Assembly (NCBI RefSeq): GCF_017591425.1
Contig: NW_024464918.1
Coordinates: 9,546,001-9,610,000, forward strand
Length of the DNA: 64,000 bases
Source of the DNA: Ochotona curzoniae
Taxonomy: Eukaryota; Chordata; Mammalia; Lagomorpha; Ochotonidae
Direction of reading: 5' to 3'
The notes beneath the pieces are model-generated. The model did no database searches. It was not told the origin of the DNA and saw only the letters and a program-made list of their open reading frames with translations. Positions 35,690 through 46,920 of the stretch are shown in pieces (positions within the stretch are counted from its first letter, which is position 1; each line of letters starts with the position of its first letter). The translations under genes were made by a program, and so were the position numbers.

Positions 35690-35911
35690 GGGTCCGGCGC
35701 AGTGGCGCAAGTGGTTAAGGTCCTCACCTTGCACGCCCGGGATCCTATATGGGCGCCGGTTCTATCCCGGCAGCCCCGCTTCCCTTATGCTGTTGCGCTC
35801 ACTTGGGGAGTGAATAATCGGACGAAGATCTTCCTCTCTGTCTCTCCTCTCTGTATATCTGCCTTTCCAATAAGAAAAAAAAAAAAAAAAAAGAAAAGAA
35901 ATCTTTTAAAA
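35690..35911 (+). mobile_element. Young CSINE with an internal deletion and 13-bp TSD
   Basis: Head GGGTCCGGCGCAGTGGCGCA and box B region are like the 17288 copy. The sequence then jumps from CCCGCTTCCCTT directly to TGTTGCGCTCACTTGGGGAG, losing about 125 bases of the element's middle. The 3' GAAGATCTTCC segment is normal, and the tail is an A-run of about 18 plus AAAAGAAATC. The direct repeat AAAACATAATACA (35677-35689 and 35912-35924) shows a single recent insertion event. Confidence 0.94.
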
Positions 35912-35924
35912 AAAACATAATACA

Positions 35925-37786
35925 CACGCATAAGCATTTGGTATAAAATTAGTAATTCAAGAAGGTTCAGTCCTGATAAAAATGTGACTTTTAAATGTAC
36001 CAAATTTTATGGTTTTCTTTTTGCTGATCTATAAAATATGTTATGTGTATTAAATGTAAAGTATCAGTTTAAGCCTAGATATTTCTCAATGGTTAGCTCA
36101 TAATCAAAATAAGAATCTAGAGTAGATTCTATGGCCTCTGCTGCAAAGGAAGAATATCTATAGTATTCCTTTTCTGCTTAGAGTTCTTGCAGGAAAAGAA
36201 GGCCGAGCACTGAACAAACAATACATTGCATTTCTGAATTGTTCTTAATGCTTTATGCTTTTCAGCAGTATCTCTCATCATATATATACATAAATACGGC
36301 AATATTTATGTATATATACATGATATATGTAGAACAGATTTCAATTCTTTCAGGAATATATACCTTTTTAATTTAAATATTCATTGAGCTTTCAAAGTAC
36401 TGTTTTGTCTTTCTCTGAGTACACATGTACTTCTTCTGCATATACAACTAAGATATTTATCTGGGGGGAAATGTGTTACTCTTAAGGGCATAAAAAGTGG
36501 AAAAAAGCTTTGTGTTCCATATTGGCATATAGAAATTCACTTTTTTAATAACACATATTGTAGTCTTCTTTCATGCATATGAAAATGATCCAGTAGAGCA
36601 GAGACAGTTAATGATGGAGGAGAGAGGCAGGCAATCAGATCATGTCCTTGTATAGTCCAGAGGAGATGGGATTCAGTCCATAAGGGAAGGGTTTATCTTA
36701 GCTAGGAGCAAAGACAGCTCATCCATAATAACAGAAGTGATGGCAGAGGTTACCAGCACAGCTGTTACTATGCAAGTCCATGTGGCTGTGGAAATCTTTG
36801 GAAGGCCTATTCTGATTGCTTTTGTTGGTAAATGAAATAAACAGCAGGCTAGTTACACAAAAAAAAAGGTGGCAGGGAACAAACACTTTGATTTACAAAG
36901 TTAAAAAACGTTTGAGGTAATACATTAGTGGAGTAACAATTGTGAATTACAAATCTAAACCATCTAAAACTTCATCAATTTCTTTTTCTTTTTTTGCATT
37001 AGTATTTTGTCTTAGATTTTCTTTTTCATTCTAGTCATTGTCAATGCCTGAATGTAGACGCAGACAAGACAGCTAAGTTTGTCAGGGAAAGCAACTTTCT
37101 TTCCTTTCCCTGCCCCCTTCTCTCCACCAAAAAACGGCAAAAAATTGGGAGTAAGAAGGGTGTAAACATCAAGACAAATTTGATGGAGGACATGAAGGAG
37201 TTGTTTAGACAGGCCATCTGCCACAGCCTTGACCATCCCTGCATGTTCTTGGTGAATCTGCCAATAAAGCAAAGCCTGGACTTTTTTTTTCTTATCTAGG
37301 CGATCTTTCAACCTTGCATTTGCAGTAACTTTGGAGGATGAGATGATGTCTCTCTCCAAAACAGGTGTGAGCCTGCTTTTAGAACTCCTTGCTGTTTGGC
37401 TGCAATGCAAACCTACAGTATAGGCCACATCCACTCAGGCCACTATGGTTTACTCTCATGAACTGGAAATGTTGCTGTTTATGAAAATAAAATCCTTTGT
37501 TCCTGACCCTAGAGTTTTCTTTGTACTGCCACAATCGATGAAATCATGTACGTTAAACTATAATCTTGCAAGAAAGGCAAAAACTGAACCTCTGACACGA
37601 GTGGGAAAGTTTGGAATATCAACCACTGACACTGTCTTACTAGCTTGTGATACAGGCTGTGCCACATTTTTGATAATGAGGTTAAGACAATATGAAAAGT
37701 GGCAAATGGATTGAAGGCACTGATATCAAAGGAAGGATAACCTTTCCTCCACTTTTCTTTCAGAATCATGTATGGCATAAACATGG
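35925..37786. other. Unique DNA, one 140-codon minus-strand frame
   Basis: It includes the AT hairpin at 36281-36318. 36570-37440 is more GC-balanced than its surroundings. A minus-strand frame at 37012-37434 (140 codons) has a lysine-rich patch and a helical-looking middle but no domain I recognise, and no splice or retrocopy signals. A frame this long is expected about once by chance in 64 kb at this composition. Confidence 0.4.
36281..36318. repeat. Perfect AT-rich inverted repeat
   Basis: TATATATACATAAATA and its exact reverse complement TATTTATGTATATATA flank the six-base loop CGGCAA. The stem is 16 bp with no mismatch. It could extrude as a cruciform or be a chance product of TA-rich sequence. 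Confidence 0.97.
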
Positions 37787-37898
37787 AGCACAGAATTAGA
37801 AGTCAGCAACTTCCAGGATGAATCTCAGTACCACAGATCTCTAACTGCTTAACAGTAGAGAAGTGATTTGATGTTTGATCCCCCAGCTTCTCTGCCTA
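37787..37898 (+). mobile_element. MIR relic, plus strand
   Basis: GAGCACAGAATTAGAAGTCAG, a degenerate CCAGGATGAATCTCAGTACC and AGAAGTGATTTGATGTTTGA with CTTCTCTGCC follow the plus-strand MIR order (core then 3' segment). Confidence 0.6.
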
Positions 37899-39928
37899 TA
37901 GCATGTAGAAGATTTTCAGGAAAACTTTGCATTTTTAATAACTTTTTTTCATGAGTTTTATGAAACTTTCTTTTATGTGCCTGTTCCTTGGCAGGTAACA
38001 AATAAATATTTTACTGGGCAAACTACATCTTCTTCAAGATGACATGAGTATTAACTTCAAGGTCACATGAGTCTTAACACAGAGAAGACACATGGGATGC
38101 AGGAGTGATGTTGTGAGTCTTGCTCATCCACTGGTCCTTCCGATAGGCACTCTCATTCTGTATGAATTAATCACATTAAATACTATACATGTGCACTTCT
38201 ATAACTTGAAGAAAACTTGAATAATACTGTGTGAATTTTTGTATTACTTAGATTTGGGGGTATGAATTTACAAAGCATCTCTTTGAAAAGTGTATTTTAG
38301 AGACAGCAACTTAAATTACTGCATTTTACAGAAAGCAAACATAAGTAGCTTTAGTTTAACCAAATTATATACTTACAGCCTATTTGCTTTGATTTTGAAC
38401 TCTCACTCTGACAGTTTTAGAGAAAGCATTAACATGAGTATGAATGAAAAAACAAGCGAGACTTGCCTGGATAGTTTCCCAAGGGATCCAAAGTTCTGAA
38501 TTAACCAGGAAACTCTTTTTAAAAAAATTAATTCTGCCTGAAATACATTCAGCATTAGATAAAATAGTAAAATACCAATAATAGAATGCCTTATGAAGTC
38601 ATTAATATTATACTATGTGTGTATTTTTATGTATGTATAAATAGATATAGTAATGAAACACATTTTAAAAAACACAAGCATGCAGAGTTTAAAATGTAAT
38701 TCAACTATTTGTGTAAAAATGATTCACCCTTTAAAATGCACACCGTCTTTTATCATTCTAGAACTATATCAAGTCTGACTTAACAGCACTGTCTCCATAT
38801 TACTGCAGACTAAATTCAATATGATTGCAAATTCACTTTGTTGTTTAAATATTACAATTCAAAGCAAATCTCTGGAAGTGAAATTCACAAGGGAGAAGCC
38901 TGGATTTCTTGTGGTGTAAATATGCAGTACTTTACATATAAATTTTAAATCATAATGAAGACTGCAACTTTGATGATTTTTCATGAATCACATTTAAGCA
39001 ATTTTCAGTCTAACATCAATGAAACCAATTTTTATATCCCAGAGGTCAAAACAGAGTCTACATAATCCATTAGAACCTAAAAATATGGATTCAGGACAAG
39101 TATTGTCATTATCAAAGGCATGTTTCACTTTATTCTACCCTGTCTCCAAACATCCTCAAATAATCTCAAATTTTAACTTTAGGAAATATGCATTTGGGGA
39201 GCATAAGTAATAAATGATATTAAAATAAACCGTGTTGGCAAGCCCTTATTAAATATATATGAATCAACCAGAAAGGTTTTATCAAATTTAATAACTTTCA
39301 TATTTTTAGAGTTAGTTATACAGTTTTGCTATAAACTGCAAAAATAAAGGCAACTTGGGCACTGGTTTAGTTACATGCAGACTGCAAATGTCTATAGTTA
39401 ACAATAGAATTCTTAAAATAATTTTTAAAAATTCCTTATATAATTCATGGTAGTACAGTTCATATTTACTAGAACGTGAATAAGCATGCATGTTACATGA
39501 CATAGAATTGCAAACTTCTTTTCCAAAAGTTTGACAGCAACTTGTGTAAACACCCTGTGTGGTAGGTATTCTATGGATAAAGGTAAAAACAACAATACTC
39601 TATCTCTATTTAAAATGGATTAACAGAGTTTCTGCACCTTCATCCTCAAGTAGATGTCTGAAATTGTGGATAGAATCAAATTCTTCACATACATAAATGT
39701 GATACAATTTAAACTACAAATTTTACACAGCAAGAGATTAAGAACTCTAAAGGAACAATTCTAATGGCATAATACAATAAAAGTTACGTGAGTATAATCT
39801 GTTTTTCTTTCACTAAATTTTCCATTTTACTATAATCATTCTACTTGTGAAGATGATGTGATAAAATACAATTTTATATGTTAGGATTGAGTGATAAATG
39901 ATACAACTACTGTGTAATAGATTTGGGT
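37899..39928. other. 2 kb SINE-free unique AT-rich DNA
   Basis: No repeat family or gene recognised. Around 39555-39630, an ACCCTGTGTGGTAGGTATTC phrase hints at an eroded MIR/L2 end but is too short to call. Confidence 0.4.
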
Positions 39929-40260
39929 GGGGCCTGCATTGTGGCATAGCCAGTAAATTCATTGTCTGAGATAGTGGTAACCCTTATAGGTGCCAGTCCA
40001 AGACTCAGTTGGTCCACTTCCAGTCCAGCTCCCTGCTAAGGTGCCTTGGGAAAACCAGAGGAAGATGGTCCAAGTGCTTGGTCGCCTGCACCCACATGGG
40101 AGACCCAGAAGAAGCTCTGGATCCCTGGCTTCATTCTGGCACAATTCTGGCCTGTGTTGCCATTTTAGTTGCAAGCCAGCATGTGGAAGGCCCCTCTTTC
40201 TCTTGCTTTCTGTGTTTTCCTCTCTGGGTTTAGCTCTGCCATTCAAATTAATAAATAAAT
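39929..40260 (+). mobile_element. Older CSINE, full-length
   Basis: GGGGCCTGCATTGTGGCATA, GCCAGTAAATTCATTG, CCACTTCCAGTCCAGCTCCC, GAAGATGGTCCAAGTGCTTG, GCACCCACATGGGAGACCC, GAAGAAGCTCTGG and the tail ATTAATAAATAAATCTGG. Its 'cctgcattgtggcatag' head is the older subfamily also seen at 25507. Confidence 0.9.
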
Positions 40261-40454
40261 CTGGAATAAAGGAGAGAGAAATAGCTTTAGGCTGACACTT
40301 TAACACTGCTACTGGGATACAGAAATAGTAGATACTCAAAAGTAGCTGGTAATTCCTCGTGGATATGAAAGACAGAGATGATTCACATCAAGAGCAGAAT
40401 AGTGTGAAATAGAATCTTACAACTCAGACTAGCATGGGAAAGAAAATATGAAGT

Positions 40455-40725
40455 TGCGCTGGAAATGGCAAAGCAGGTAAGATACTAACTAGGGTGTGTC
40501 CATTCCATGTCGGTCCCTACATATGAGTTTTAATTCTAGTCCTGTTAAGTGTAGTTTTGCAAACTGTTGATTCTGGCCTACGTATCAACTTTCCTGTTAT
40601 CCAGATGGGGTATCCCAAATCCTAATTCCTCTGCATGCAAGGAAGGAAACCAACCAGCAAGTGGGAGATTTCTGATTGCTGATCTCCATGTCTCTAATCT
40701 TCAAATAAATAATAAATAAAATAAA
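40455..40725 (+). mobile_element. Highly diverged CSINE
   Basis: TTGCGCTGGAAATGGCAAAG, TTTTAATTCTAGTCCTGTT, ATCCAGATGGGGTATCCC and AAATAAATAATAAATAAAAT tail are consistent with an old copy. The middle is poorly preserved. Confidence 0.55.
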
Positions 40726-43329
40726 TGGTACATGTTGAATTGCTTTTTCTGGAATTTTTTTTTGCAAAATGTTTGAATGTGGTTGACCATGGCAACTCCA
40801 ACTATGGAAAGGAAAACAACAGGTAACAGGAAATTACTGTATAATTATCACTATTATTCATTCAAGAGTTATAACATTTAATAAGTAATTAAAAGTTAAT
40901 ATTTTACTTTCTTGCTTCCTAAATAAAAAGCAATTTTCTAGTAATAGTAATATTGAGCACAAGCAGCTTTCAAAATTATTGAAAAGTAATGAATATAAAA
41001 TTGAATGTAGTGAAGACAAAGAATTTTTCATAAAACAAATTAGCCATATGCAGTTGTCACATACCACCAAATAATTTCAAAGGTCAAATTCCCTGACCTA
41101 ATTGTTTCTACTATATATGCTAAATACAAGGATAAAAGTAAGCACAACGAAGTTAGAAAGTTTTGCTCTATATGCAAAGAAACGGGAACACAGCACTTCA
41201 GTAACCTCCCCATCATTGCAATCAAACTGGTCACATTAGAAATAGAGAATGCAAAATTTTCCTGAGTCTTATTTTCTCTATCTGATCTCTTTCCATTTTT
41301 TGACTAGCCATATTCTTTTAACAAATACATCCAACATGTATCACCTGAACACACATGCACATATGCAATCATGTTGGTAAATAAGAAAGATATGCATGCA
41401 TCCACTCAGATATCACAGTGGATATCATATTTCACAGATATGAAATGAATATTGGTAGCTCAAAAAATTATCTGCTGAATGTCATAATTTAAAATTATCA
41501 AAATGAAGAGAGCAGGGGTTGGAATGATCACAAAAATAATCTTCTGCTTCAGAAAGAATAACAGGTTGACATTTTAAAACTCATTTTGAGTGAAAAAGGA
41601 CAGATTGAGGAAATCTCCACATAATCTCTGAGCATGAATTACATTTCATTTTATGAACTTTTTTTTTTAACTACTGTGGTATTTTCTGAAACATTGAGTT
41701 AAAATCCCCTTCCCATAGAGGCAGCTTTTATTTGACTCTCATTGCCTTGGGCAAGCATGATTGAGGACCCATAAGACTGTAGGAGATGTTGATTGATTCT
41801 TTTGATCTTAGGAGATAACAGAAAGCGTTTAAATTGGTTGTGTTAAAGAAAAATCTGAGGATGAATTGAGACTTTAGGCAAATTGTACAGAAGATTTTTA
41901 ATCTTCAATTTCTTCAAATTTGTAGCACAGGAAACAGAAAAGATTTTTATCTTACTGAATTCTTCTCTGCTTCACCTCAATCACTTTTCTCTCCAATTTT
42001 TCAGAACCTAAGTAACTGCTTTATTAGCAACATTTGGGTCCTTTAAATTTTTTCTAAAAATCTACCAAAGCCATACATAAATACAAACTTTAACCAGAGA
42101 TTTAAGGTCAGGATATTTAAAAGAAAAATGAGGGAAAAATAGTGGCAAAATGAAAAGTGAGTCTTCTTGTTTAATTTTAGGAGTCAAAGAAGCTAACCAC
42201 TACAAGTGCCTTGGGCATGATGTGTAATTGTCTGTAACCATGCTCCTGAGGAAAAATGTCTTATTCTTATGCAGAAATGGAAAACCTACTCATGTTGGTT
42301 TAGGATGGCTTCGACACTTTTGTTTTCACAACACTTTCCACAAGAGCGAAGAAGAAACCACTGATTCCATCAGAGATCAGGAGCACAACTGGGGGACTTG
42401 GCTTAGAAAAGGACAGAGCCAACAATTACGCAGGGAAAATCGCCAGGGAACCTCACAACTTGACAGTAAAGTCTTGCTTTAATCTTCCTTATTCCATACG
42501 CTGAGAACAATGTGAAAATAATTAGAAAGAAATGAGCACATTTTAGACATGCACTAACGGTTTAGATTTTCTAACTGCGTGAGCTTCAAAAAACTATAAG
42601 ACTTCTGGGGCTCATGTTAATTTACAAAATAAAGCAAAAATTGTTCAACATGCATTTTTATTTTTGTAAAGTTACTATTTCAGATCTATAAGAGGAATCA
42701 CTCATATGCAGTCCCAACACATTAGAACATACTACATAGGCAATGGTAGCTATTTCATTTTACATGTCTCTATAACCTAACACTGTTAGTAATTTTTAAT
42801 GATGTTAACAAAAAACAACTTTTAAAACCTCTCAATCATTCCAATTTTCCAAAGGAAAATTTTACTTTATAATTAAAAACAAGATAATTAGAAGTTAGGA
42901 TCAACAACCCTGTTTTGAAATTACAGGTATAGGATATGAATCACAATTTTTCTCATCTGTATCAATTCTGTTTCTCATTGCAACCTTTATGCTTTTGGCA
43001 CCTAGCATCTTAGTTCAAAGAAAGGCTTATTTTGGAGTTTAGAAAATAAAATATGAAGTTATATCACACATAAAAAGCATTTTTTCCACTCTGTGCATTG
43101 ACTTTTCAACACAAAAAAATCAATATAAAATCTTTTAAATAAAACACTTTATTTATCTCTCTGCCTTTCGAATTTGACATTTTATGCTATTATATATTTC
43201 TTTAATTGATATTCATTACCTCTTAAAAATACAGGTATCCAATATGTCTGAACAAAATGAAGAGATACCAAAAGTATCCCTTTTCCCTTGACTGCTACAA
43301 AAACATAATAGAGACATTTTGTATGAAAT
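40726..43329. other. 2.6 kb SINE-free unique DNA
   Basis: No repeat or gene recognised. An 84-codon plus frame at 42228-42482 is hydrophilic and ends at TAA, without a domain or splice context. 43190-43330 may belong to the L1 that follows. Confidence 0.4.
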
Positions 43330-43880
43330 GAAGAAACTGTGGCACATCTGTGTGGAATACTACTCAGCAATTCAAAAGAATGATATTCTACCACTTGAAA
43401 AAAAATAATTCCAACTAGAGACCTTTTATACTCAGTGAAATATTAGCTAATCTCAAACGGACAAATATCATATGTTCTCGCAACCTTCACGCAAAAACAC
43501 AAAACAGATAGATATATAAGTAAACATGTATTGCATATATTCTTGTAGATGAACTGTTTAGTGGAGACTAGCATACTGAGAATATAGCATAGATCTCTAC
43601 TCCAAAATGAAAGGACTCCCAATGAAACTACTAAACTCATCCTGACAGTAGGATACTAGACTATCCACCATTGTCTATACCTAAAATACCAAAAAAGACC
43701 TAAACAGCAGAATGTTGCAACTGTGACTATTTTATGGTAATAATATAGGGGAAAAGAATGAGGGGAACTCGAAGGGGGAAATTTCTGTGCCTATGGAATT
43801 ATACCATGAAAAAATGCATATATATCAATATATATTTATACAATTTATACAATATATATATAATATTGTAGAATGGAAAA
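43330..43880 (+). mobile_element. L1 3' end, plus strand
   Basis: CTGTGTGGAATACTACTCAG-like phrase (GTGTGGAATACTACTCAGCA), AGTGAAATATTAGCTAATC, ACAAATATCATATGTTCTCG and a 3'UTR with GGGGAAAAGAATGAGGGGAA give the end of ORF2 and 3'UTR in plus orientation. It is 5'-truncated and has no usable frame. TA-rich sequence at 43815-43870 replaces the A-tail. Confidence 0.82.
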
Positions 43881-44265
43881 TTTTAACTTGACTTTTACCT
43901 CACTGTAGCTCCCACTTCTCAGAAACAGGATGTACTGAAGGCTCCCTATAGCCAGAGACAAAAAAACTAAAACCCAATGTTGCACCAAGATTAGCTAACT
44001 TTGTAACTTCAAGTCTAATGAAGGAACAAGATTTGTCTAATACTCCTCATTGGCTTCTGTAACCATGCTCGCTTGTTATGGCAACCTGCCAAGCAAAATG
44101 TGGTTTTCCACTTTAAATTGAGCTGTGGGACTAACCTAGATGTGGCAGTTCCTTCCTTGGGTCATCAAGTGAGCTGTGGCCCACTTGCAAATGTTTGCAA
44201 ATCAAAATTAGGACATTTTCAACAACCTCAGGTGTGTGGCCTCTCATCTGACATATATCAATAGT
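43881..44265 (+). mobile_element. Possible LTR remnant
   Basis: ATTGGCTTCTGTAACCATGC, GTTATGGCAACCTGCCAAGC, a TTTAAATTGAGCTG segment and TTGGGTCATCAAGTGAGCTG read like the U3/R/U5 sequence of an endogenous retrovirus LTR. No target-site duplication or paired LTR is visible. Family not identified. Confidence 0.3.
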
Positions 44266-44794
44266 GAATATTATCATGTTAAAGTAACACTCTTTCATAC
44301 CCCGACTGGTAGTTATAAACTGTAAGTTTCGTATATGAAAGAATTTTATAAACTTTCCTCTTGACTATTTCTAGTCACAAACATGACAACATTATCTGAA
44401 CAATTTTCTCCTTGACAATAACTTGATCAATACATTACATCTATTTGCCCAGGCTATAAGATTTTGTGATCCTGGCCTAAACATTTTTCTAGACATATCT
44501 GTGAGGGTGCTTCTGGGTGAGATTAACATTAAATCAGTAAACCGAATAAAGAGTTTTGCAATCATCAAAGTTATATGCCTCAAAGTCTTCAAACTGAGAA
44601 GGTGGCCTAAAAGACAATAGATACATTGATGCAACAGACAGCTCCGACATTAATTCACATACATCCACCCAAGTGATTCTGACAAAAGTGCTTAGACTAT
44701 ACTGGAATAAGGATAAACTTTAAAAAGAAAAAAAAAGTGTTGACAAAGCTAGATGAATATATGTAGAATAATTACAGATACGTACCTCTCAATA
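44266..44794. other. Unique DNA
   Basis: Nothing recognised. Overlapping frames on both strands at 44392-44634 are probably chance. Confidence 0.4.
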
Positions 44795-46075
44795 TATACA
44801 AAAGCCAACACAGATTAATCAAATGCATACACTTAAGACCTGAGACTATGGAGTTGCTGGAATAAAATGTAAGGAGAATACTCGAAGACATTTGGTATGG
44901 AGGAAAACTTCTCTCTCAAGACTACCCAAGTATAAACAACAGAAGCAAAAATAAACAAATGGCACTCCACCAAACTCAAACATTTGCAGAGCAAAGGAAA
45001 TGATCAAAGGATACAACAGTATCTAGTAGAGAGGGAAAAATCAAGCAAACTACTAATCTGACAAATGGCTAACATTCCAAATACATCAGCAACTCTAAAC
45101 CTCAACAACAAAAACACTCTAGTTGACAAAAACTGGCCAAGTTACTTCTATACACAGTTTTCAAAGGAAGAAATCCAAATGGCCAACAAATACGTTTAAA
45201 AGAAGCTCACCATAATTGACCATCCAGGAAATGCAAATCAAAACCACAATGATACATCACCTTACTTTTGTTAGAATGGCTAAAATCTAAACCATATAGC
45301 AAAATCCTGGCAAAGATGTAACAAATCCTATGAAGATGAGAAGGGGAAACACTTATTTGTAGGAATATGAGTGGAGCCACTGTGGAAAACAGAGTGAAGA
45401 TTTTTAAATTAGCAATGGATTTGCCATATGATTTAGAAATCCCACTACTGGGTATATATCTGAAAGTCTTTTACACAAAGAATCAAATATCTGTAATAAC
45501 ATGTTTATACGAGTACTGTTTCCAATTATCAAAATCTTGGACCAAAAAATATCAACTATCAGATAAACACATAAAGAAAATATAACATATATGTACAAAA
45601 TGATGATATTCAGCTTTAAAAAAGAATGAAATTCTCCCATGTACAGCAAAGCAGACTTAACAGGAGCACATCACACTGAAAGAAGGTATCACATGTTCTC
45701 TCTCAAATTGGTAGTTAAAATTAAAACACAGATTGTTTCTGCATATTACTATTGATAATACTGTTTCATAAAACTTGGTTTTTTTAGCAAGCCAATGATT
45801 AAGAATGTTGCATTACTATAGTTTTAATAATCAGTGATCACAATTTACTGCATATTGGTAAAGTGGTCAGTTTTTTTCTATTCAATTTTTGTTTAGCATT
45901 ATTAGCTTAATTTCATACACACTAAGGTCTTTTTGCTTATGAAGTTATTAGTCAGTGAAATGCTAGGCCTTTTGTTGTACTGTACATAAAATATTATTTC
46001 AAAGTATAATAAAAAAAGAGAAAGGAGGAAAAGTGGAAAATGAAGGGAGGAAAACAGGAAGGTGAGGATTATCAT
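44795..46075 (+). mobile_element. Old L1, 3' third of ORF2 and 3'UTR, plus strand
   Basis: The longest L1 relic here. In order: AAGACCTGAGACTATGGAGT, AACAAATGGCACTCCACCAA, GCAGAGCAAAGGAAATGATC, TCAAAGGAAGAAATCCAAAT, GGCCAACAAATACG, GAAATGCAAATCAAAACCAC, CAAAGATGTAACAAATCC, ATCCCACTACTGGGTATATA and TATTCAGCTTTAAAAAAGAA. It covers the region after the reverse-transcriptase domain to the 3'UTR, ending in a purine-rich tract near 46010-46070. Many frameshifts, so no active enzyme. The divergence suggests a pre-lagomorph (L1M-type) insertion. Confidence 0.92.
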
Positions 46076-46589
46076 TGTGGTCTTAGAATTTTATAATTAT
46101 ACTAATTCTGTTAAATACTAACTAAAATTTAAAAACACACACTAAACAAAACCCACGGCCCTGGTATTCTACAATGCTTTCTGACTTAAATTGGACGCAA
46201 CACCACAATTTTCTTAGTTCAAAGGCCTTTAGACAATGTATGTTGTCATTTAGCCTCTATATTCCCACATGGCAGTGGCTTGCAATAAATCTCTTGGCTT
46301 TACTTCTCAAAAAAAAAAAAAAAGCCCAACTCATGCATTTAGTAAGTGGATTTAATACTGTAATACTTTCTTCAAATGTTTATATTAAGCTATCATACGG
46401 GACTTTATTTCCTATCATCTCCTAGTACATAATTGCAGCTTTCCTGAACCCCAAATTTTGTATTTGAAATCAAGTTTAATTATTCAGACCAAATGAGAGT
46501 TAGCTAGAGCTGAACTCTCTGTGTTATGAATCAAAAAAAATTTAAAAATGCTGCCAAACCAAGTAAGGAATATTAAAACTTTGCCCTTT
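46076..46589. other. Unique DNA with an A-run
   Basis: An A run of about 15 at 46309-46323, otherwise nothing recognised. An 83-codon plus frame at 46174-46425 is interrupted by poly-lysine from that run. Confidence 0.45.
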
Positions 46590-46920
46590 TCTGATTTATT
46601 TGAAAGACTGAGTTATAGACAGAAACACACACACAGTGAGAGATGGAAACACAGAGAGAGATCTTGAGATTTTTTTATCTGCTTGCTCACTCCTTCAATA
46701 GTCTTAACGGCCAGGGTTGGCAAGGCCTAAACCAGCAGCTAGGTGCTTCATCTCCAACGTGGGTGCAGAGGTAAAGCAGTCTGGCTATACTCTGCTGCTT
46801 TCCTAGACTTACTATTACGGAGCTGGGATGTCATGGAGCATCCAGGACTTGGACTTAGTGTCCATTTGGAATGCCAGAGTTGCAGCTAGCAGCTTTACCA
46901 GGTATACCACCACACAGGCC
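46590..46920 (-). mobile_element. CSINE, minus strand, older
   Basis: TGATTTATTTGAAAGACTGA, GAAACACAGAGAGAGATCTT, GCTTGCTCACTCCTTC, ACTCTGCTGCTTTCCTAGAC, GAGCTGGGATGTCATGGAGC and ACCACCACACAGGCC. Full-length, diverged, with CACACACA in the tail region. Confidence 0.85.

Noticed and set aside
44795..46075. Functional L1 ORF2
   Set aside because: Many frameshifts and stops; only 3' relics are present, with no ORF1 or intact endonuclease/reverse transcriptase anywhere in the window.
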